Below, in pieces: positions 1 to 5,240 of a DNA stretch of 5,377 nucleotides. Source of the stretch: Acetobacteraceae bacterium. Its GTDB lineage: Bacteria; Pseudomonadota; Alphaproteobacteria; Acetobacterales; Acetobacteraceae. The stretch is from the NCBI GenBank assembly GCA_019689515.1, contig JADGHI010000294.1, forward strand, positions 1 through 5,377. The letters are read 5' to 3'. How positions within the stretch are numbered: position 1 is the first letter of the stretch; each line of letters starts with the position of its first letter. The notes beneath the pieces are model-generated. The model worked only from the letters and a program-made list of their open reading frames with translations, did not search any database and was not told the DNA's origin. The position numbers and the translations under genes are program-made.

Positions 1-59
1 GGGCCGCGCCCCCGGGGGTGTGGCCCCCGCGGGCGCGGGCCGCCGGGGGCGGCGCCGCG

Positions 60-746
60 GTGCCTCGCCTCCTCCCCGTGCAGCCGCGAACGATGGTCGA
101 GCAGGCCGCGGAGGCCGTGGTCGCCGCCGCGACGCGCGGCGTCTTCCTGCCCGGCGACCGGCTGGTCGAAGCGGAGATCGCGCGCGACCTCGGCATCAGC
201 CGGGTCCCGGTGCGCGAGGCGCTGCGCCTCCTGGAAAGCCAGGGAATCGTGGTCAGCACGCCCTACAAGGGCATGCGGCTGATGCAGGTGACCAACCGCG
301 GCGTGGCCGAGCTCATGCGGGTGCGGCTCGCCCTAGAGACTCTCGCGCTGCGCGGCGTGGTGGAGGACGGGGTCGCGCCGGAAAGCATCGCCGCGCTGCG
401 CCGCGCCGCGGACCGCATGCGCCAGGCCGCCGCCGAGGCCGACATGGCGGCCGCGGTCGCGGCGGACGAGGCGTTCCACGGCGAGCTCTGCCGCGCCTCG
501 GGCAACGCGACGCTGCACGCGGTCTGGCACAGCCTGGCACGCCAGATCACCGTGCTCTGGGGCCTTGCCGCCCCGCACCGCGACCTCGCCCAGCTCGCGC
601 GCGAGCACGAGGCGCTGGTGGCGAAGCTCGCCGCCGGCGACCTGGCAGGCGCGGAGGCGCTGCTCTCCACCCATGTGGGCTGGCACATGAGCTTCGACTT
701 CGAGGCCGCGGTGGAGCAGCGCCGGCGTCAGCGCAGCGCGGCCTGA
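60..746 (+). CDS. GntR family transcriptional regulator, FadR/FCD subfamily
   Basis: This is a DNA-binding repressor or activator of the GntR superfamily with a C-terminal FCD ligand-binding domain. Such proteins often sense sugar acids or other carboxylates. From the start used here, residues about 12-75 form the winged helix-turn-helix. It includes LPGDRLVEAEIARDLGIS followed by the hallmark SRVPVREALRLLESQG. The rest is the all-helical FCD domain. Its probable metal/ligand residues are visible: Asp and His in ADEAFH (residues 136 and 140), His in AREHEAL (183) and His in LSTHVG (205). The frame is open to the left edge of the window. GTG codons at 18, 60 and 78 and ATG at 93 are all possible starts. 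I chose GTG 60 because a GGGGGCGG stretch lies just upstream and it gives a normal short lead before the DNA-binding domain; the residues further upstream are low-complexity Ala/Gly/Arg. The gene converges on the nitroreductase gene. The family call is firm; the target genes are unknown. Confidence 0.88.
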   Translation: MPRLLPVQPRTMVEQAAEAVVAAATRGVFLPGDRLVEAEIARDLGISRVPVREALRLLESQGIVVSTPYKGMRLMQVTNRGVAELMRVRLALETLALRGVVEDGVAPESIAALRRAADRMRQAAAEADMAAAVAADEAFHGELCRASGNATLHAVWHSLARQITVLWGLAAPHRDLAQLAREHEALVAKLAAGDLAGAEALLSTHVGWHMSFDFEAAVEQRRRQRSAA

Positions 747-768
747 CCGCGACGCGCCGCCGCCTCTG

Positions 769-1386
769 TCAGAACACCTCGCCCCAGCGGCCGAGGAAAC
801 CGAATTCCTCGATCGGGCGGCGGATGCGAGGGCTGGTTTCGCGCGTCCGGTAGGGCTCGGCGAGCGCATCCGGGCTGCCGGGTTGGCCGAGCGCGATTGC
901 CGTGACCGGGTCGTAGCCCTCCGGGATGGCGAGGGCCTCGCGCGCCTTTCCGGGGTCGAATCCGGCCATCTGATGCGCCTGTAGCCCCATTGCCGCCGCC
1001 TGCAACGCGAGCAGCGCGCTCGCTGCGCCGGTGTCGTACCAGGCGTGGCGGTTGGGGCTGCCGTTCTGCGGGAAGTCCGTGCGGGCGACCGCGATCATGA
1101 GCACCGGCGCCAGCGCGCACCAGGACCGGTTGCCCGTCGAGAGGCAGTCGAGCAGGGCAGCGAAGGCCTCCGGCTCGCGGTGGCGGCGGGCGATCACGTA
1201 GTGCCAGGGCTGCGCGTTGTAGCAGCTCGGCGCCCAGCGCGCGGCTTCCAGCAATCGCTTCAGCGCCTCCTCCGGCACCTCGCGGTCGAGGAAGCTGCGC
1301 GGGCTCCAGCGGGAGGCGATCAGCGGCGCGATCGGGTATGCGGCGGGCGCGGTGCGGTCGGAAGGCGCGGCGGGGGCGTCGGTCAT
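769..1386 (-). CDS. Nitroreductase family protein (FMN-dependent oxidoreductase)
   Basis: This is a 205-residue cytoplasmic flavoprotein of the nitroreductase family. Members use FMN and NAD(P)H to reduce nitro compounds, quinones, enones or other substrates; the substrate here cannot be read from sequence. Visible family signatures are SRWSPRSF (residues 25-32), whose arginine and serine contact the FMN phosphate; the helix and loop LLEAARWAPSCYNAQPW (45-61), a version of the conserved APSSxNxQPW motif with Cys in place of the second Ser; the dimer-interface helix WYDTGAASALLALQAAAMGL (116-135); and IALGQPG (164-170). The length is normal for the short, single-domain members. The ATG at 1386 is chosen because homology begins soon after it and an AGGAGA lies 11 bases upstream. 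The open frame continues to 1749, but that upstream part is Arg/Pro-rich and resembles no protein. Its 3' end faces the GntR gene with 22 bases between them. Confidence 0.9.
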   Translation of the reverse strand: MTDAPAAPSDRTAPAAYPIAPLIASRWSPRSFLDREVPEEALKRLLEAARWAPSCYNAQPWHYVIARRHREPEAFAALLDCLSTGNRSWCALAPVLMIAVARTDFPQNGSPNRHAWYDTGAASALLALQAAAMGLQAHQMAGFDPGKAREALAIPEGYDPVTAIALGQPGSPDALAEPYRTRETSPRIRRPIEEFGFLGRWGEVF

Positions 1387-1631
1387 GGAGCCTGTCGTCT
1401 CCTGGGCTTGAAGGAAGCCGGGCCGGGCCGGGTAGCACCGACAGCGGTCTCGGGCACGCGCAAAGCACCCGGCGCGGCGGCGCTGAAGCAGACCGCGGGC
1501 CAGGAGAATGCCCGAACCTGAGCCCGTGGGTCCGCTCGCGACAGGCAGCGATCGGGAGGCTGCCAGGGTGCGGGTCGGAGAGCACGGGAAGGCGTGCTCA
1601 CCGCGGGCCAGCCCCCCTTCCCTGCTGCGCT

Positions 1632-1650
1632 TCCAGGCCGCGGGCCTGGA
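1632..1650. repeat. Perfect 8-bp stem hairpin
   Basis: TCCAGGCC, then a GCG loop, then GGCCTGGA: an uninterrupted 8-base inverted repeat with a 3-base loop. It would form a very stable RNA hairpin on either strand. There is no run of T on either side, so it does not fit a classical intrinsic terminator. It lies downstream of the leftward otn operon and its broken last gene, so it could stabilise or help end that transcript. It could also be an operator or a chance result of high GC. Confidence 0.5.
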
Positions 1651-1675
1651 CCCACCCGCCTGCCGTTCGTCCGGA

Positions 1676-1691
1676 TCCGGCGCGTGCCGGA
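1676..1691. repeat. Perfect 6-bp stem hairpin, second of a pair
   Basis: TCCGGC-GCGT-GCCGGA forms a 6-base stem with a four-base loop, 25 bases from the hairpin at 1632-1650. It overlaps an alternative pairing of GTCCGG (1669-1674) with CCGGAC (1687-1692) and the 10-base palindrome CCGGATCCGG (1671-1680). No T-run follows on either strand. A role at the 3' end of the leftward transcript is possible but unproved. Confidence 0.4.
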
Positions 1692-1745
1692 CGACATGCG
1701 GGTATGGATGGAGCGGGTCAAGCGCGACGGCGCGTGCCCGCGTCG

Positions 1746-2098
1746 TCACGCCGGCGAGATGTCCTCAAGGCGAGTGGAGACGGGGACGCCAGGGGCGTGG
1801 AAGATCGCGGCCTCGGCGTCGGCGCCCGCGGGCGGCCCGCCGATGCGCAGGCAGGCGTCGCAGCGTTTGGCCAGGGCGAGCGAGAGGGGCATCCTGATCG
1901 CCTCAACAGCCGCCTCGCCTGCGGCCTCGATCACCGGCAGCACCTTGTTCACGCCGATCATCGGGGCGTGGCCCATGCGGGTTCACGGCACCGCCGCGAA
2001 CGGGCCAGCGCCGCCTCGTTCATGCTGCACGGATCTGCCGCCCGCCGTGCCGGATGCGCGCCGCCACTGGCGTAGGGCCTAGCGGCGATGGTCCAGAC
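1746..2098 (-). pseudogene. Decayed nucleoside 2-deoxyribosyltransferase-like / DUF4406 gene
   Basis: Two pieces of what looks like one protein lie in different frames. The C-terminal piece is an open frame from ATG 1976 to the stop at 1746 (76 residues). It begins GHAPMIGVNKVLPVIEAAG and continues with MPLSLALAKRCDACLRIGG and GPPAGADAEAAIF, the pattern I know from small nucleoside 2-deoxyribosyltransferase-like/DUF4406 proteins: a CDA-x-LRIGG strand, then a GAD-x-E segment. Upstream, in the frame of the otnC stop, the translation reads ARPYASGGAHPARRA then MNEAALARSRR. This resembles the start of the same family (AGPY-SGG, then an asparagine-containing helix). That frame has no ATG, GTG or TTG at the expected start and hits TGA at 1960-1958. 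Joining the pieces needs a frameshift plus a small insertion near 1976-2010. The gene is probably dead. A short product from ATG 1976 cannot be excluded, but it would lack the N-terminal nucleotide-binding part. The family match is from memory of the pattern, not a search. Confidence 0.5.
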
Positions 2099-2101
2099 AG
2101 C

Positions 2102-2743
2102 TCAACCTCCGCCGAAGGTCGCGAGCAGGTCGTCCACCTGCGCCGACGTCAGCGTGCGCGCGCCGGTGCCGCGCAGCAGCAAGGCGAGCCGCGCCGCCTC
2201 CTCCAGCTCCTCCGCCGCATACACCGCCTCGTCCAGCGTCCGGCCGCACACCACCGGGCCGTGGTTAGCGAGCAGCACCGCCCTCGCCCCGCCGCGCACC
2301 GCCTCGGCGATCGCGGACTCCATCGCCGGGTCGCCGGGACGGAAATACGGCGCCACCGGCAGTGCCCGCCCGATGCGCATGACGAAATACGGCGTCAGCG
2401 GCGGGATCGGCGCGGTCTCGCCCGGCGCCGCCAGGCAGGCGATCGCCGTCGCATGGGTCGAGTGCAGGTGGACCACCGCGCCTGCCTCGGGCCGTGCCTC
2501 CAGGAAGGCGCGGTGCATGAACACCTCCTTCGAGGGCCGGTCGCCGGAGACATGCCGCCACGCCCTGTCGAGCTTGCTGATCCGCTCCGGCTCCAGCCGG
2601 CCGAGGCAGGAGTTGGTCGGCGTGATCAGGACGCCGTCGGGCAGGCGCACGCTGATGTTGCCCGCCGAGCCCACCGAGAAGCCGCGGGCGAAGAGCGACC
2701 GCCCATGCTCGCAGATCGCCGCGCGCAGCGCCGCCTCGTCCAT
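2102..2743 (-). CDS. otnC: 3-oxo-tetronate 4-phosphate decarboxylase (class II aldolase/adducin family)
   Basis: OtnC decarboxylates 3-oxo-tetronate 4-phosphate to dihydroxyacetone phosphate and CO2, the last step in breakdown of four-carbon sugar acids such as threonate and erythronate. The 213-residue protein shows the class II aldolase/adducin fold: the phosphate-binding loop GSAGNIS (residues 25-31), TPTNS (41-45), the acidic catalytic position in SKE (Glu73), the metal-binding pair in VHLHSTHATA (His92 and His94) and the third metal histidine in LLANHGPVV (His161). The length is normal. The specific OtnC call, rather than fuculose-phosphate or ribulose-phosphate epimerase/aldolase, rests mainly on the OtnK gene directly upstream. 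The start ATG sits 3 bases after the otnK stop, with GGAGGG (2751-2756) ending 7 bases upstream, so the two are translated from one message. All catalytic positions I can recognise are present. Confidence 0.9.
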   Translation of the reverse strand: MDEAALRAAICEHGRSLFARGFSVGSAGNISVRLPDGVLITPTNSCLGRLEPERISKLDRAWRHVSGDRPSKEVFMHRAFLEARPEAGAVVHLHSTHATAIACLAAPGETAPIPPLTPYFVMRIGRALPVAPYFRPGDPAMESAIAEAVRGGARAVLLANHGPVVCGRTLDEAVYAAEELEEAARLALLLRGTGARTLTSAQVDDLLATFGGG

Positions 2744-2746
2744 CGT

Positions 2747-4027
2747 TCAGCCCTCCGCGGGGAGCATCTCGAACGCCTTGAGGAAGAAGTCGCGCGCGCC
2801 GAAATTGCCGCTCTTGAGCGCGAGGTGCAGCCCGGCGGGCTCGGCGTAGGTCCAGGGCACGCCGGGGTCTATCTCCGCCCCGATGCGCAGGCTCCGCACG
2901 CCGAGGCGCGAGACGACCGCGCCCGAGGTCTCGCCCCCGGCGACCACCATCCGCCGGACACCGCGCGCGACCAGCCCCTCCGCCACGGAGGCGAGCGCCT
3001 GCTCCACCAGCGCGCCCGCCGCCTCGCGCCCGAGCCGCGCCTGCAGCGCCGCGACCTTCTCCGGCGGCGCCGAGGCGGCGATGACCACCGGCCGGTCGGC
3101 GGCGAGCTTCCCCTCCACCCAGCCCAGCGCCTGCGCCGCGAGCGCCACCGCGTCCGGCGTTGCCAGCGGGTCGAGCTCCAGCGTCGGCACCGCGTCGCGC
3201 GCCAGGCCGATCTGGCCGAGCGTGGCGCGCGAGCACGACCCCGCCACCACCGCCGCGAACCCGCGCGCGGGCGGCAGCGCGGCGGCATCCGCGCCGCGCT
3301 CCGGCAGCAGCCCGGCGCGGCGGAAATTCTCCGGCAGCCCCATCGCCACGCCGGAGCCGCCGGTGATCAGCGCGTGATGCTCCGCCGCCTCGCCAATCGC
3401 GAGCAGGTGCGCATCCGTCAGCGCGTCCACGATTGCGTAGCGACGGCCGGATTCCTTGAGCCGCGTCATCTCGCGCCGGATCGCCGCGGCGCCCTGCTCG
3501 ACCACCGCGAAGGGCACCAGGCCCACCGCACCGTCGGTCTGCCGGCCGAGCACGCGCACCAGGTTGGGGTCGCGCATCGGCGTCAGCGGGTGGTTCTCCA
3601 TCCCGCTCTCGTTCAGCAATGCGGTGCCGACGAAGAGGTGCCCCTGGTAGATCGTCCGCCCGTTGGTCGGAAAGGCCGGGCAGGCCAGCGCGAAGCCTGC
3701 GCTGAGCCGCCGCAGCAGCGCATCGGCGACCGGGCCGATGTTGCCCTCGTCGGTCGAATCGAAGGTCGAGCAGTACTTGAAAAAGATCTGCCGCGCGCCG
3801 GCCGCGAGCAGCGCCTCGCAGGCGGCGAGGCTCTCCGCGACGGCCTGACGCACCGGCGCGGTGCGCGACTTCAGCGCGACGATCACCGCATCGGCCTCGG
3901 GCAGGGAAGCACTGCTCTCCGGCACGCCGATCACCTGCACCGCGCGCATTCCTCCGCGCACGAGGGTGTTGGCGAGGTCCGTCGCCCCGGTGAAGTCGTC
4001 GGCGATGCAGCCGAGCAGCAGGGGCAT
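2747..4027 (-). CDS. otnK: 3-oxo-tetronate kinase (DUF1537/four-carbon acid sugar kinase family)
   Basis: OtnK phosphorylates 3-oxo-tetronate at O4 using ATP, giving the substrate of OtnC. The 426-residue length is normal. The N-terminal sugar-acid-binding domain (about 1-240) carries IADDFTGATDLANTLVRGGM (8-27), with the Asp pair typical of the family, and KYCSTFDSTDEGNIGPVADA (84-103), a strong OtnK-type signature. The C-terminal nucleotide-binding domain (about 255-426) carries AGSCSRATLGQI (262-273), VAGGETSGAVV (362-372) and LKSGNFGARDFF (404-415). The start ATG at 4027 has GGGAGAG (4035-4041) ending 7 bases upstream, overlapping the TAG stop of the cupin gene; the gap to the cupin stop is 13 bases. 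The gene is the middle of a cupin-otnK-otnC operon. Related DUF1537 kinases act on D-threonate or D-erythronate directly, but those usually neighbour a PdxA2-type dehydrogenase. The OtnC partner favours 3-oxo-tetronate here. Confidence 0.92.
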   Translation of the reverse strand: MPLLLGCIADDFTGATDLANTLVRGGMRAVQVIGVPESSASLPEADAVIVALKSRTAPVRQAVAESLAACEALLAAGARQIFFKYCSTFDSTDEGNIGPVADALLRRLSAGFALACPAFPTNGRTIYQGHLFVGTALLNESGMENHPLTPMRDPNLVRVLGRQTDGAVGLVPFAVVEQGAAAIRREMTRLKESGRRYAIVDALTDAHLLAIGEAAEHHALITGGSGVAMGLPENFRRAGLLPERGADAAALPPARGFAAVVAGSCSRATLGQIGLARDAVPTLELDPLATPDAVALAAQALGWVEGKLAADRPVVIAASAPPEKVAALQARLGREAAGALVEQALASVAEGLVARGVRRMVVAGGETSGAVVSRLGVRSLRIGAEIDPGVPWTYAEPAGLHLALKSGNFGARDFFLKAFEMLPAEG

Positions 4028-4040
4028 CGGCGGTCTCTCC

Positions 4041-4529
4041 CTAGATCGGCGTTCCGTCCTTGCGGCTGTAGCGCCACTTGCCGTCCGCGCCCATCTCCGC
4101 GCGCAGGTCGTCGTCCGGATAGGTCACGCGGTCGCCCGGGGTGCGGTCGCCGATCTCGAGATAGACCACGTCCCGCGCGGTGCGGTTCACCAGCGTGTGC
4201 GCGTCGCCCGTCCCGGCCGGGAAGCCGGCGCACATGCCGGGCTCGAGCAGCGTCTCGCCGGCATCGGTGATGAGCGTCGGCGTGCCCTCCAGCACATAGA
4301 CGAACTCGTCCTGGGTCGTATGCGCGTGGCGCAGCGAGGAGGCCGCGCCGGGAGCGAGGCGGGTCAGGTTCACGCCGAAATTCTTCAGGCCGAACAGGTC
4401 GCCGAGCGGACGCTTCTCGCGCCCCTCCACCTTGCGCGCGAGGTCGGGCGGGTAGCCGGTGGCGCGGGCCCGCGGCGGCGCCTCGGCGGCGCGCAGGGCA
4501 ACAGGGCGGTGCGGCGCGGGGGATGGCAT
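4041..4529 (-). CDS. Single-domain cupin protein, first gene of the otn operon
   Basis: This is a 162-residue protein with one cupin barrel. Motif 1 is complete: Gly61, six residues, His68-x-His70, four residues, Glu75, six residues, Gly82. Motif 2 is also present: Gly98, Pro104-x-Gly106, His111, Asn115. His68, His70, Glu75 and His111 should therefore bind a metal ion. An N-terminal extension of about 45 residues (LARKVEGREKRPLGDLFGLK) and a C-terminal tail ending KWRYSRKDGTPI resemble a common group of uncharacterised proteobacterial cupins. No signal peptide or membrane segment is seen, so it is probably cytoplasmic. AGGAGGG lies 9 bases before ATG 4529, and the gene is promoter-proximal in the operon. 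Its role is unknown: a sugar-acid isomerase, an epimerase or a small-molecule sensor are all possible, but no sequence feature decides between them. Confidence 0.88.
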   Translation of the reverse strand: MPSPAPHRPVALRAAEAPPRARATGYPPDLARKVEGREKRPLGDLFGLKNFGVNLTRLAPGAASSLRHAHTTQDEFVYVLEGTPTLITDAGETLLEPGMCAGFPAGTGDAHTLVNRTARDVVYLEIGDRTPGDRVTYPDDDLRAEMGADGKWRYSRKDGTPI

Positions 4530-4538
4530 GGGCGACGA

Positions 4539-4545
4539 CCCTCCT
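4539..4545 (-). promoter_or_regulatory. Shine-Dalgarno sequence of the cupin gene
   Basis: AGGAGGG on the minus strand is a near-complete anti-16S match, 9 bases before ATG 4529. It fixes the cupin start and suggests the first gene of the operon is strongly translated. Confidence 0.75.
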
Positions 4546-4560
4546 GTGGCGAAGCGACGG

Positions 4561-4588
4561 CTGACGCGCCGTCACAGGGGCCGTAGCA
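4561..4588 (+). promoter_or_regulatory. Possible sigma-70-type promoter of the RidA-family gene
   Basis: CTGACG (4561-4566, 4 of 6 matches to TTGACA) is separated by 16 bases from TAGCAT (4583-4588, 4 of 6 matches to TATAAT). Transcription would begin near 4595, about 40 bases before the RidA start. The -35 element overlaps the palindrome at 4562-4574, so a protein bound there would block it. It is a weak match in GC-rich DNA. Confidence 0.3.
4562..4574. promoter_or_regulatory. Palindrome in the divergent cupin/RidA promoter region (candidate operator)
   Basis: TGACG-CGC-CGTCA is a perfect two-fold repeat of 5-base half-sites around a 3-base centre. It is nested with a second inverted repeat, GACGGC-TGACGC-GCCGTC (4556-4573). 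It lies in the 105 bases between two divergent genes, a usual place for a shared regulator site. FCD-type GntR regulators bind short palindromes with an odd-length centre, so it fits that class in general form, although it is not the FadR TGGT-NNN-ACCA consensus. Which protein binds is unknown. Confidence 0.45.
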
Positions 4589-4634
4589 TCCTCTCCGCCG
4601 TGCCGCGAGGAAAGGGGAGAGGGAGGCCCCGAGC

Positions 4635-5081
4635 ATGGAGAAGCAGGTAATCCGCACGCCCGCCGTGCCCGAGACCGGCGGGCCGTTCAATCTGTGCATC
4701 CGCCACGGCGACATGATCTACGTCTCGGGCCTGCCGCCCTTCGAAGAGGAATACTGCGCCGCGCTGCGCGCCGCCCGCGCCCGCGGCGAGCCTCCGCCGC
4801 CCTTTCCCGACCTGCCCTTCGAGCGCCAGGTCCGCATCGTGATGGACCACCTGAAGGCGCTGGTGGAGGCCGCTGGGTCGAACATGGACTGCCTGCTCAA
4901 GGTCATCGTCTGGCTGAAGGACCAGCGTCAGCAGGAGGAATTCGACCGCATCTACCGCACCTATTTCTCCTCGGCGGAGGCGCTGCCTGCCCGCACACGC
5001 ATGCAGGCCGGCCGCACGCCGATGGACTGCGCGCTGGAGGTCGAGGCGATCGGCTACGTGCCGCGGAGGGACGGCGGCTGA
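4635..5081 (+). CDS. RidA/YjgF/YER057c/UK114 family protein
   Basis: This is a 148-residue member of the Rid family, small trimeric cytoplasmic proteins. The best-known members hydrolyse reactive enamines and imines; many others have no known substrate. The N-terminal strands read FNLCIRHGDMIYVSGLPPF (18-36). The long helix QVRIVMDHLKALVEAAGSNM (65-84) is followed by LLKVIVWLKD (87-96). The C-terminal part is PARTRMQAGRTPM (118-130) and ALEVEAIGYV (133-142). Arg120 in PAR aligns with the substrate-binding Arg105 of E. coli RidA. Between the first strands and the helix, residues about 37-62 form a longer segment rich in Pro, Ala, Arg and Glu that the short classical members lack. The start ATG 4635 has GGGAGG (4621-4626) 8 bases upstream. 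The gene is transcribed divergently from the cupin-otnK-otnC operon. A direct link to that pathway is inferred only from position. Confidence 0.9.
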   Translation: MEKQVIRTPAVPETGGPFNLCIRHGDMIYVSGLPPFEEEYCAALRAARARGEPPPPFPDLPFERQVRIVMDHLKALVEAAGSNMDCLLKVIVWLKDQRQQEEFDRIYRTYFSSAEALPARTRMQAGRTPMDCALEVEAIGYVPRRDGG

Positions 5082-5131
5082 GGGCGACGGCCGGTGGCGG
5101 CGCGCGACGAGCGGGCGCGGCCGCCTGCCCC

Positions 5132-5165
5132 CTGGCACGGCCACATGGCCAGGAACCGCGCCGTG
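5132..5165 (+). terminator. Weak candidate terminator after the RidA gene
   Basis: CACGGC (5136-5141) can pair with GCCGTG (5160-5165), or alternatively CTGGC (5132-5136) with GCCAG (5148-5152). A pyrimidine-rich stretch, ACCTTCTCTTATT, follows. The stems are short and the T-run is interrupted, so this is only a possible end for the RidA transcript. Confidence 0.25.
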
Positions 5166-5202
5166 GCACCTTCTCTTATTATCTGCATCGCCCCGCTTTT
5201 CG

Positions 5203-5208
5203 TATAAT
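5203..5208 (+). promoter_or_regulatory. TATAAT -10 hexamer in an AT-rich promoter island
   Basis: A perfect sigma-70 -10 hexamer lies 32 bases before the ankyrin-like gene. It sits within 70 bases (5171-5240) that contain only 23 G or C, about 33 per cent, in otherwise very GC-rich DNA. No good -35 box is at the right distance: TTATCT at 5179-5184 with an 18-base spacer matches 3 of 6 positions. The core promoter may therefore need an activator, or rely on upstream AT-rich contacts. Confidence 0.5.
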
Positions 5209-5223
5209 TGAATATTGAATATT
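5208..5223. repeat. Tandem TTGAATA repeat and AATATT inverted repeat
   Basis: TTGAATA occurs twice back to back (5208-5214 and 5215-5221). The same bases contain AATATT-G-AATATT (5211-5223), a symmetric element. It lies directly after the TATAAT hexamer, where transcription would start, and so could be a binding site or a DNA-melting element. It is short enough to be chance in AT-rich sequence. Confidence 0.4.
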
Positions 5224-5240
5224 AAAGGTAGAATTCATCC

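Larger units (their letters stand above)
1387..1745. other. Gene-free spacer upstream of the nitroreductase gene
   Basis: About 360 bases lie between the nitroreductase start and the end of the decayed DUF4406-like gene. Several open frames cross it on both strands, as expected at this GC content, but their translations are rich in Arg, Pro, Ala and Gly, show no family motif and lack convincing ribosome binding sites. The stretch should contain the nitroreductase promoter (minus strand) and the 3' end of the otn transcript. I see no clear -35/-10 pair. What stands out is two perfect hairpins, listed separately, and a looser GGCAGC/GCTGCC inverted repeat at 1544-1564. Confidence 0.6.

Noticed and set aside
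18..59. Upstream start of the GntR regulator at GTG 18
   Set aside because: The 14 extra residues are low-complexity and the GTG has no spaced Shine-Dalgarno. It cannot be fully excluded because the frame is open to the left edge.
1410..1435. CCGGG-repeat-like GC run (CCGGGCCGGGCCGGG)
   Set aside because: It is a short simple-sequence run, common at this base composition, with no further copies or associated structure in the window.
1387..1749. N-terminal extension of the nitroreductase open frame (about 121 extra residues)
   Set aside because: The extension is low-complexity Arg/Pro/Ala-rich sequence with no family similarity. The ATG at 1386 has an AGGAGA upstream and gives the normal family length.
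1338..2082. Plus-strand open frames of 129-245 codons over the spacer and the decayed gene
   Set aside because: Their amino acid make-up is Arg/Ala/Gly/Pro-rich, they show no motif, and the opposite strand carries the recognisable DUF4406-like pattern.
2054..4270. A 738-codon open frame on the plus strand across otnC, otnK and part of the cupin gene
   Set aside because: It is antisense to three well-supported genes. Its translation is dominated by Arg, Ala, Gly and His with no recognisable domain, as expected for a shadow frame in very GC-rich coding DNA.
3931..4575. Minus-strand frame of 214 codons overlapping the cupin gene
   Set aside because: It is a frame shadow: the cupin frame contains complete cupin motifs 1 and 2 and has a strong Shine-Dalgarno sequence.
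4572..5169. Minus-strand open frames antisense to the RidA-family gene
   Set aside because: They have no family motifs and lie opposite a clear RidA coding sequence with its own ribosome binding site.
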